In this document: piece by piece, positions 8,544-16,900 of the stretch
Numbering within the stretch: the first letter of the stretch is position 1
Layout: each line of letters starts with the position of its first letter
NCBI RefSeq assembly: GCF_036345155.1
Contig: NZ_CP107772.1
Coordinates: 868,001 to 932,000, forward strand
From: Streptomyces sp. NBC_00582
GTDB lineage: Bacteria > Actinomycetota > Actinomycetes > Streptomycetales > Streptomycetaceae
Length of the DNA stretch: 64,000 nt
Reading direction: 5' to 3'
The notes under the pieces: generated by a model
What the model was told of the DNA's origin: nothing
What the model saw: only the letters and a program-made list of their open reading frames with translations
The model's database searches: none
Made by a program: the position numbers and the translations under genes

Positions 8544-11314
8544 GGATGTGTCTCCGTCCTGGGAGTGTCCGGGTTCTCGGCGGACGCGCCGCCGTCGGGC
8601 GGATCGGCGAGTACGGTGACCGTGCCGGCGGCGCCGTCGACGCGCAGCAGGGTGCCGGTGCGGATCTCGGTGGTGGCGTTCCTGACCTGGACCACCGTGG
8701 GGATGCCCAACTCCCGGGCGACGACGGCGACATGGGTCAGCGGGCTGCCGCGTTCGACGACCAGCGCGGCGGCCGAGGGCAGCGCGGCCACCCAGCCGGG
8801 GTCGGTGCGGTAGGCGAGCAGGATGCCGCCGCCGATGTCACGGGGGGTGTCGGTGACCACGGCGGGGCCTTCGACGACTCCGGGGCAGCAGGGGGTGCCG
8901 CGCAGTTCGCGGGCGCCGCTGCGGGCGGCGGGGCCGCTGCTCCAGCCGGCCCGTTCCAGGTTGCCCGACCAGTACGGGGCGCCTCGGGTGGTGAAGCGGG
9001 CCGGGGCGTGCAGCTCGGCGTCCGCCGCGAGCCGGGTGCGCCGCAGCGCGGCCAGGTCCTTCAGCTCGGTGTGGGCGATCATGCCCTCGTAGGCACCCCT
9101 GACCTCCTCCAGGCGCAGCATGAACACGTCGTCCCAGGAGGTGAGGGCGCCGGCGCGGGCGAGGTCGCGGCCCAGGGCGCGCAGCATCCGTTTGGCGGCG
9201 CCGAAGGCGCGGGTGCGGCAGAACCGGAGCCGTTCGCGGTCGGTGAGGGCGGCGCGGGCCTTGCGCCGTACCCGCTCGTACACCCAGCGGCGGGGACCGC
9301 GCAGATGCCGGTCGAGGTAGGCGTCGGCGTCGGCCTCGCCCCCGTGCTCGCCCGCGCCGCTCCCCCGGTTCTCCGGCAGGGCGTCGCGCAGCAGGCTGAA
9401 CAACCCGGCCGGGTTCTCGTACAGGTCGGGGACCTCGAGCTTGAGTTCGTCGGGGCTGCGGTAGCCGTAGGCGGCGACGTAGGCGTCGACGGCCGCGACG
9501 ATGCCGGTGTGTCCGGCCTCGGCCAGCGCCTGGTAGGCGTCCGTGTCGGCGGTGTGCTCCAGCAGCTGCCGCGCCTCGTCGTCGGCGCGCACCGCCGCGG
9601 CCAGCTCGGCGAGCGCCCAGGCCGGTTCGGCGGACTCGACGTCGCCGCCGGGAGCGGCCGCGGCCCAGGTGAACCACTCGGGGGCGTCGGGCAGCCAGCG
9701 GCGGGTGAGCAGGGCCAGCAGGCCGACGGAGAGCAGGATCGTGGCGTCCAGGGCCTGCATGGGGCCCCACTTCTCGATGAGTTCCTTCTGCAGCCGCCGG
9801 AAGCGGCGGTAGGTCTCGTCCCCGGGCAGCGCGTCGTAGTCGACGTTGTTGAAGACCTCGTACGCCCGGTAGAAGTCGCGGTGGAAGCTCTCCACCGACT
9901 TCCCGATGGTCAGGAAGCGCCGGGTGAAGACGGCCGTGCGGGCGAGTTGGGAGAGACGGCCGCGCAGTCCGGGCCGGGGGGTGAAGGGGTGCAGTGCGTC
10001 GGCGGTCTCGTCGGAGATGCTCTCCGCGACGCCCAGCGACTTCTCCAGCACCCGGCGGTTGAGCGGGTACAGCGGCGCCAGGCGCACCATGCGGTACCAG
10101 TGGTACAGGTTGTAGTAGACCCGTCCGTGGACGTAGCCGAGCAGGTGCGGGGTCCACTCCTGGACCTCACGGAGCCGGTCGCCCCGGACGCCCAGCGCGC
10201 GGGCGTAGCTCTCGTACACCTTGGCGTAGGTGTCGGCGGCGAAGCTGTAGGTGAGCGGGGAGACGACGCCGCTGAAGCTTTCGATGATGTTGGAGTTGTC
10301 CCAGATCCGCAGCTCCCCCTCGGCTTCCGGCGCGGTGCCCGGTGGTGGGCCGAGGGTGGTGACGGGGCGGCTCTGCAGGAGCCACAGGGTGCCGTCGGCG
10401 ATGGCCCATTCGATGTCCTGGGGGGCGCCGTAGTGGGCGGTGGCGCGCACCCCGGCGGCGTGCAGCAGGGCCAGGTCGTCGGCGGTCAGGGCCGGCGCCT
10501 CGCGGTCCTCGTCGGTGACCGGCGTCACGGTGCAGCCCGGTCCGGTGCCGGCGTCGTAGCGTTCCTGCTTGTCACCGATGACGGTGCTGAGCGGTTCGCC
10601 GGTGGTGGCGTCGAGGACGACGGTGTCGGCGTCGACCGCGCCGGAGACCAGCCCCTCCCCCAGACCGTGGACGGCGCTGACCACATGGCGGTCGGTGCGG
10701 CCGGTCGTCGGGTCGGCGGTGAACAGCACGCCGCTGCGCTCCGCGGGCACCATGCGCTGGACGACGACGGCGACGCCCGCGGTGCCGGGGGGCAGCCCGC
10801 GCTGCGCCCGGTAGAGCAGGGAGCGTTCGGAGAATCCGGAGGCCCAGCACCGGCGGACGTGGGCGGTGACCTCGTCGAGGCCGCTGACGTTGAGGTAGCT
10901 GTCGAACTGGCCGGCGAAGGAGTGCTCGGTGCCGTCCTCCTCCTGGCCGGACGAGCGGACCGCCACCAGTTGGCCGCCGGCCTGCCGGTAGGCCAGGGCG
11001 ATGGCCGAGGCGGTGCGCTCGTCGAGGGGGGTCGCCTCGACGAGGGCGGCGATCTCGGCCGCGACCCGCCCTGCCGTGGTGTCCCAGCCGTCGGCGAGCA
11101 GCCGGGCCAGACGCTCGTCGAGTCCGCTGGTGCGGGAGAAGTCGGCGAAGACGTCGAGGCCGATCACCGACCACTCCGGCACCTGGAAGCCCGCCGCGGT
11201 CAGGGCGTGCAGGTTTCTGCCCTTTCCGCCGGCGCACCGGGCGATCAGGGACTCGTCGCTGGAGGGCGACAGAACACCGAGGGACTGGTGTTCGGATTCC
11301 GTGGTGAGCGACAA
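8540..11314 (-). CDS. Dikinase-type phosphotransferase (PEP-synthase/rifampin-phosphotransferase-like)
   Basis: This 924-aa protein has an N-terminal PPDK-type ATP-grasp domain (about residues 1-330). Its landmarks are GGKGRNL, RSSGQEEDGTEHSFAGQ, VLFTADPTTGR and DIEWAIADGTLWLLQSRP. A long central domain (330-820) follows, opening with LRIWDNSNIIESFSG. The C-terminal swivelling phosphohistidine domain has GSPLTHVAVVARELGIP, with the candidate phosphorylated histidine at residue 861. The protein ends about 60 residues later, so the pyruvate/PEP-binding TIM barrel of true PEP synthase is absent. This is the architecture of antibiotic phosphotransferases such as rifampin phosphotransferase. The start is TTG, supported by GGAGGA at 7-nt spacing. 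It probably phosphorylates a cluster intermediate or the product using the beta-phosphate of ATP; the acceptor is unknown. Confidence 0.82.
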   Translation of the reverse strand: MSLTTESEHQSLGVLSPSSDESLIARCAGGKGRNLHALTAAGFQVPEWSVIGLDVFADFSRTSGLDERLARLLADGWDTTAGRVAAEIAALVEATPLDERTASAIALAYRQAGGQLVAVRSSGQEEDGTEHSFAGQFDSYLNVSGLDEVTAHVRRCWASGFSERSLLYRAQRGLPPGTAGVAVVVQRMVPAERSGVLFTADPTTGRTDRHVVSAVHGLGEGLVSGAVDADTVVLDATTGEPLSTVIGDKQERYDAGTGPGCTVTPVTDEDREAPALTADDLALLHAAGVRATAHYGAPQDIEWAIADGTLWLLQSRPVTTLGPPPGTAPEAEGELRIWDNSNIIESFSGVVSPLTYSFAADTYAKVYESYARALGVRGDRLREVQEWTPHLLGYVHGRVYYNLYHWYRMVRLAPLYPLNRRVLEKSLGVAESISDETADALHPFTPRPGLRGRLSQLARTAVFTRRFLTIGKSVESFHRDFYRAYEVFNNVDYDALPGDETYRRFRRLQKELIEKWGPMQALDATILLSVGLLALLTRRWLPDAPEWFTWAAAAPGGDVESAEPAWALAELAAAVRADDEARQLLEHTADTDAYQALAEAGHTGIVAAVDAYVAAYGYRSPDELKLEVPDLYENPAGLFSLLRDALPENRGSGAGEHGGEADADAYLDRHLRGPRRWVYERVRRKARAALTDRERLRFCRTRAFGAAKRMLRALGRDLARAGALTSWDDVFMLRLEEVRGAYEGMIAHTELKDLAALRRTRLAADAELHAPARFTTRGAPYWSGNLERAGWSSGPAARSGARELRGTPCCPGVVEGPAVVTDTPRDIGGGILLAYRTDPGWVAALPSAAALVVERGSPLTHVAVVARELGIPTVVQVRNATTEIRTGTLLRVDGAAGTVTVLADPPDGGASAENPDTPRTETHP

Positions 11315-11431
11315 CGTGATTCCTCCGCATGGCTTGCGCTCGACCTCACCGGAAGTCTCACGGCGGGACCGGACGAAACCCTTCGAGTCGGGTGCCGTGG
11401 CAACTTCGCTGAAAATCGCCGGTCGTGGGGT

Positions 11432-12640
11432 TCAGGCCAGGACGACCGGCAGGCTCTGGTGGCCGCGCAGGACGAGCCGGTCACGGCGGGCCGGGCCGTC
11501 CCCGGGGGCCGGGCGCAGGGCGGGGAACCGCGCCAGCAGCCGGCTGAAGGCGGTGACCGCCTCCAGCCGGGCCAGCATGGCGCCGAGACAGTGGTGCGCT
11601 CCCCCGCCGAAGCTGAGCGGCTGGATGTCCTGACGGTGCGGGTCGAAGCGGTCCGGGTGCTCGTAGCGGGCGGGATCGCGGTTGGCGGCGCCCAGGAGGA
11701 GCACCACATGGCTGCCCGCCGGCACCGGCACGCCCCCGACGGAGACCCCGTCGGTCAGCACGGCCCGGTTGCTCACCTGCAACGGCGAGTCGTAGCGCAG
11801 CACCTCTTCGACGAAGCCCTGCACCGGAACGGTTCCCTCGCGCAGGCCGGCCATGATCTCGGGGTGCTCGAACAGCACCTGCAGGCCGTTGCCGAGGAGA
11901 TAGGTGGTGGTCTCGAAACCGGCCAGCAGCAGACTGGCGAGGTTGGCGACGAGTTCCTCGTCGTCCCGCAGGGCTCCCTCGTCGCGCGCCCGGACCATGG
12001 TGGTCACCAGGTCGTCGCGCGGGTCGGCCCGTCGCCGGCCGGCCAGCTCGGTGAAGTACCGGTGGAGCTCCAGTGCCGCGCGGTCGGCGGCCTCCAGACC
12101 GGAGGGGTCGGCGAGCAGTTCCAGAGTGGCGCTCAGATCGGCGGCGTAGCCACGGAAGCGCTGCCGGTCCTCGACGGGGACTCCGAGCAGATCGCAGATG
12201 ACATGGGCCGGCAGGGGGAAGGCGAAGGCGTCCATGAAGTCCACCGGTGTGGAGCCGGCCTCCGCGAGGGTGTCGAGCAGGGCGTCGGTGATGCCCGCGA
12301 TCCCGGCCTCCATGGCCGCCACCCTCCGGGCGGTGAACACCTGGGACATCGCCGACCGCAGCCGCCCGTGGTCGGGCGGGTTGGCGACGAACAGGGTCCG
12401 GCTCAGCAGGGCCAGTGAGGGATGCGCGGCGAGGTCGGCGCCCCAGGTCACCAGGTTGATGTCGGCGCCCAGCGCCGGACTGCGCAGCGCCTGGCGGCAG
12501 GCCTCGTAACCGCTGACCAGCAGGAGACCGTCCCCGGCCGACGCCGCGGGCCCCAGTTCGAGGGCGTGCTCGTACAGCGGGTAGGGATCGGCGCGCCCCT
12601 CCGGCGTCAGCAACTGGGCGACGAGCGACTGGGCGTCCAA
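11432..12640 (-). CDS. Cytochrome P450
   Basis: This 402-aa soluble bacterial P450 shows the I-helix segment LLAGFETTTYLL near residues 235-245, an ExxR-type segment in EEVLRYDSP, and the heme loop FGGGAHHCLG with the axial cysteine at residue 351. The length and motifs match actinobacterial class I P450s that hydroxylate or epoxidise polyketides; ferredoxin and reductase would come from elsewhere. The start is TTG with AGGAGG at 4-5-nt spacing, and the first residues MDAQSLVAQLL fit a normal P450 N-terminus. It lies 57 bp downstream of the KAS III gene in the same direction. Late oxidation of the reduced polyketide chain is the likely role. Confidence 0.92.
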   Translation of the reverse strand: MDAQSLVAQLLTPEGRADPYPLYEHALELGPAASAGDGLLLVSGYEACRQALRSPALGADINLVTWGADLAAHPSLALLSRTLFVANPPDHGRLRSAMSQVFTARRVAAMEAGIAGITDALLDTLAEAGSTPVDFMDAFAFPLPAHVICDLLGVPVEDRQRFRGYAADLSATLELLADPSGLEAADRAALELHRYFTELAGRRRADPRDDLVTTMVRARDEGALRDDEELVANLASLLLAGFETTTYLLGNGLQVLFEHPEIMAGLREGTVPVQGFVEEVLRYDSPLQVSNRAVLTDGVSVGGVPVPAGSHVVLLLGAANRDPARYEHPDRFDPHRQDIQPLSFGGGAHHCLGAMLARLEAVTAFSRLLARFPALRPAPGDGPARRDRLVLRGHQSLPVVLA

Positions 12641-12697
12641 CGTTCCTCCTGGTGACCTGGTTACGGGACTTCGGGGCGTCGCACGGCGGCGCCGCGG

Positions 12698-13756
12698 TCA
12701 GGGCGGGCCCGGGTCGGCCCCGGCGGAGGCGACCGCGGGTTCGGCCGACGCCGTCGCGGGCGGGGCCAGCCGGGGCCAGACCAGGGCCATCGACCCCCAG
12801 GTGAGGCCGCCGCCGAAGCCGGCCAGCACCACCTTGTGCCCGGGGCGCAGCTCACCGGAGGCGACCCCGTCGGCCAGGGCCAGGGGAATCGAGGCGGCGA
12901 CCGTGTTGCCGCGCACCTCGATGTTGGACAGGAACCGCTCCGGCGGCAGGCCGAGCCGCCGGGCGACCGCTTCCAGGATCCGGGCGTTGGCCTGGTGCAG
13001 CACGAAACGGTCGATCTCGGCCGGGTCCCATCCGGTCCGCCGGGCGGTCTCCTTCACCGACTCCGCCATCCGCCGCACCGCCTGCGCGTAGACGGCCTGC
13101 CCCTGCATGGTGAAGTAGGTGTCCTCGGTCTTGGCCGGCAGCCCCGTCGAGCGCTGCCGGGATCCGCCGGCCGGCACCTCGATCAGATCGCTGAGGCTGC
13201 CGTCGCTGCCGAGGTTCAGCCCGGTCAGCGCACCGGGTTCGGTGGGCGATCCGGTGCGCAGCACCACGGCGCCACCGCCGTCGCCGAAGATCACCCGGGT
13301 CGAGCGGTCGTCCGGGGCGAGGAGCGTGGAGAACGCGTCCGCGCCGATGACCAGTACGCTGCGGGCGGCGCCCAGCGCGACCATCCCGGCGCCCGTCGCG
13401 AGGGCGTACACGAAACCGGTGCACACCGCCGCCACGTCGAACGCCGGGACGGGCCCCAGTCCCAGCCGGGTGGCCACCTCGGGCGCGGTCGCGGGACAGT
13501 GCCGGTCCGGGGAGCTGGTGGCGAGGACCACCGCGTCCACGTCCTCCAGCCCGGCGGACGACAGCGCCCGCCGCCCGGCCTCCACGGCCAGGTCGCCGGT
13601 GGACTGCCCCGGCGAGACCCAGCGGCGCTCCCGGATGCCGGTACGGCGGCGGATCCACTCGTCGCTGGTGTCGAGGACCCCCGCCAGTTGGTCGTTGGTG
13701 ACGATGGTGGGGGGAACCCAGCCCCCGAGTCCGGCGACGACTGCCGCTCGTTCCAT
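12698..13756 (-). CDS. 3-oxoacyl-ACP synthase III (KAS III/FabH-like)
   Basis: This 352-aa thiolase-fold enzyme has all three catalytic residues: Cys112 in AAVCTGFVYAL, a histidine in FVLHQANAR (about residue 245) and an asparagine in RGNTVAASIPLAL (about 275). It should therefore be competent for decarboxylative condensation, although Cys-His-Asn KAS III homologues also act as acyltransferases in natural-product pathways. The ATG is preceded by AAGGAG and GGAGG. It is the first gene after PKS2 and is separated from it by a strong hairpin. With no thioesterase in the PKS, it may take the finished chain from the last ACP and extend or transfer it. The resulting beta-ketoacyl unit would be a fitting AfsA substrate, which is an inference. 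Confidence 0.88.
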   Translation of the reverse strand: MERAAVVAGLGGWVPPTIVTNDQLAGVLDTSDEWIRRRTGIRERRWVSPGQSTGDLAVEAGRRALSSAGLEDVDAVVLATSSPDRHCPATAPEVATRLGLGPVPAFDVAAVCTGFVYALATGAGMVALGAARSVLVIGADAFSTLLAPDDRSTRVIFGDGGGAVVLRTGSPTEPGALTGLNLGSDGSLSDLIEVPAGGSRQRSTGLPAKTEDTYFTMQGQAVYAQAVRRMAESVKETARRTGWDPAEIDRFVLHQANARILEAVARRLGLPPERFLSNIEVRGNTVAASIPLALADGVASGELRPGHKVVLAGFGGGLTWGSMALVWPRLAPPATASAEPAVASAGADPGPP

Positions 13757-13887
13757 GGCCTCCAGCTCCTTTCACAGCCCGATGGCCGCAGCGGGACCGA
13801 GAAGCGGCCCCTGCCCAACCATTCACCGAACACCGGCTCACATCCGCCGATCCCCGCATCTATTAGGTGAAGCCCTACATCTCGGGC

Positions 13888-13935
13888 GGCGGCCCGCCCC
13901 GTCGGCGCCGGAAGGGGCCGACGGGGCGGGCCGCC
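13888..13935. terminator. Hairpin terminator downstream of PKS2
   Basis: A perfect 19-bp GC-rich inverted repeat (arms 13888-13906 and 13917-13935, 10-nt loop) begins 12 bp past the PKS2 stop codon. It would end or attenuate PKS transcription before the KAS III gene, which then needs its own promoter in 13757-13887 or relies on read-through. Confidence 0.82.
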
Positions 13936-13947
13936 GTCGGCCTCCCG

Positions 13948-16900
13948 TCAGGCGGATCCGAACTGCTGGTCGATGAAGTCGAAGAGGTCGTCGTCGCTGG
14001 CCGCGTCGAGGCGCTCCTCCACCGCCGTCTGCCGGGACCCGCCGGTGCCGTCCGCGGAGGACGTCGCGACGTCTCCGGCGGGTGCGGCCGTGTCCAGGGT
14101 GGACAGCAGCCCGCGCAGCCGGTCGGCCAGCGCGGTACGCACCTTCTCGTCACCGGCGATCTCCGCCAACGCGCCCTCCAGCCGGTCGAGTTCGGCCAGC
14201 ATCGGCTGGACGGCCGCCGCGGCGCCCGGCGCGGTCTCGGCCCGGAGATGACGGGCCAGCCCAAGCGGCGTCGGGTAGTCGAACAGCAGGGTGGCCGGCA
14301 GCCTGAGCCCGGTGGCGGTGGAGAGCCGGTTGCGCAGCTCGACGGCGGTCAGCGAGTCGAAGCCCATCTCCAGGAAGCCGCGTTCGGGGTCCACCGCGTC
14401 GGAGTCGGCGTAGCCGAGGACGGCCGCCGCGTGGTCGCGGACGAGGTCCGCCAGCAGCGCGAGGCGCGCCTCGGCGTCCAGCTCCGCGAGCCTGCGCCGC
14501 AGCCGATCCGCGGGCGCGGCCCCGTCGGAGGCGGTGGCCGCGCGACGGCCGGGGGCGGGCTTGACGAGGGACCGCAGCAGGGCCGGGACCTCCCCGTCGG
14601 GCGTGCGCAGCCCGGCCGTGTCGAAGCGGGCCGGGACCAGGACGGCCCGGTCGGTGGCCACGGCGGCGTCGAAGAGGCCGAGGGCCTCCTCGGACGGCAT
14701 CGGGACGACTCCGCCGCGCGCCATCCGCACCAGATCGGCCCGGTCCAGCTTGCCCGTCATGGCCGACCGCTCCTCCCACAGGCCCCACGCCAGGGACTGG
14801 GCGGGCAGGCCGTGGGCGCGCCGCAGCCGGGCGAACGCGTCGAGGAAGGCGTTGGCCGCCGCGTAGTTGCCCTGCCCCGAGCCGCCGAGGACACCGGCCA
14901 GGGAGGAGTAGAGCACGAAGGCGCGCAGCCCGCTGTCGCGGGTCAGCTCGTGCAGATGCAGCGCGGTGTCGACCTTGGCGGCGAGCACGGTGTCGAGCCG
15001 CTCCGGGGTGAGGGAGCCGATGACGCCGTCGTCGAGGACGCCCGCGGTGTGCACCACGGCGGTCAGCGGGTGCTCCTCGGGGATCGTGGCGAGCAGCGCG
15101 GCCAGCGCCTCCCGGTCGGAGGTGTCGCAGGCGACGAGTTCGGCCCGGGCACCGAGCGCGGTCAGGTCGTCGAGGAGTTCCGGGGCACCGGGTGCGGCGG
15201 GGCCGCGCCGGCCGACGAGCAGCAGGTGCCGGGCACCGTGCCGGTCGGCCAGGTGCCGGGCGACGAGCCCGCCGAGCGCGCCGGTGGCTCCGGTGACCAG
15301 GACCGTGCCGTCCGGGTCGAGCAGCGTAGCGGTGTCCCCTTCCGCCGTGGGCATCGGCCGGGCACGGACCAGCCTCGGCACCCGCGACTCGCCCTTGCGC
15401 AGGGTGATCTGCGGTTCCTCGTGGCGGGCCGCGGCGGGCAGCGCCCGGTACGACTCCTGGGCACCGTCCCAGTCCAGGAGCAGGAACCGTTCCGGGTTCT
15501 CGGTCTGCGCGGTGCGCACCAGACCCCATACGGCCGCCGCCACCGGGTCGGGTGCCCGGTCGCCGTCGTCCACGGTCACGGCGTGCCGGGTGACGAGCAC
15601 CAGCCGGGTGGCGTTGAAGGTGTCGTCGGCGAGCCAGCCCTGCAGCAGCCGCAGCACCCGGCCGGTCGTCCGGCGCACCGCGACGGCCAGGTCGGTTCCG
15701 GCCGGCAGGCCCCCCTCGTCGTCACCGAGGCCGGGCACGGCGGCCAGCACCGTCCCGGGCACCGGGAGGTCGCCCGTGGCGACGGCGCGGGCGAGGTCGT
15801 CCAGGTCGGGGTGGGCCGCGGCGGTGAGCCCGGCGGCCGTCAGGGCCTCCCGGAGGGTGGGATCGCCGTCGCCGCCCAGGACGGCGAAGCCCGGGGAGGC
15901 GGCGACGCGGGCGGGGGCGGCGGACGGGGTCACCCACTCCAGCTCGTGGAGATGACGGGCGGCGGCACGGGCGTCCCCGGGCTGCCCGGCCGGCAGCGGA
16001 CGCAGGGTCAGTCCGCTCACCGTGGCGACGGGGCCGCCGGCGGGATCCGTGACGGTGAGGGCGACCGTGTCGGGACCGGCCGGGACGAGACGCACCCGCA
16101 GCGCGCCCGCTCCCGGCGTGTGCAGCCGTACGCCGGTCCAGCTGAACGGCATGAGCGCGGTGCCGGAGGCGGCGCCGGGGGTCAGTCCGACGGTCTGCAG
16201 GGCGGCGTCCAGCAGGGCCGGGTGCAGCCCGTACCCACCGGCGTCGGCGGCGACCTCGGCCGACGGTTCGACCTCGGCGTACACCTCCTCGCCGAGCCTC
16301 CAGGCGGCGGTCAGCCCCTGGAACGCGGGTCCGTAGCCGAAGCCGGCCGCGGCGAAGCGGTCGTAGATCCCCTCCACCGGGATCTCCTCGGCGCCCTGCG
16401 GCGGCCACGGCCCGGGCGGGACGCCGTCCACCGGGTCCGCCGTGGCGCCGAGCTGTCCGAGCGCGTGACGGGTCCAGGGCTCGTCGTCCGCCGCGTCGTC
16501 CGGCCGGGAGTGCACGGTCACCCCGCGCACTCCCTGCTCGCCGGGTTCGCCGACGGTGACCTGGAGGTGGACGGCTCCCTGGTCGGGCAGCACGAGCGGC
16601 GCCTCCAGGGTGAGTTCGTCGACGACGGCACAGCCGACCCGGTCCGCCGCCAGCAGCGCCAGTTCCAGGAAGGCGGTGCCGGGCAGGATCGCGGTGCCGG
16701 AGACCGCGTGGTCGGCGAGCCAGGGGTGACTGCTGAGCGACAGCCGTCCGGTGAGCAGATAGCCGTCGCCGCCTGCCAGGGCCGTGCCGGCCATGAGCAG
16801 CGGGTGCTCGCCCGCGGAGAGTCCCGCGGCGGCGAGGTCCGGCACGCCGGGATCGGCGTCGAGCCAGTACCGGGCCCGCTGGAAGGCGTACGTCGGCAGA

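Noticed and set aside
8540..11314. Housekeeping phosphoenolpyruvate synthase
   Set aside because: The PEP/pyruvate-binding C-terminal barrel is missing and the gene is coupled to a nucleotidyltransferase in a biosynthetic operon.
8546..12418. A 1290-codon + strand frame
   Set aside because: It is antisense to the dikinase-like and P450 genes, whose motifs are intact; no ribosome-binding site or domain.
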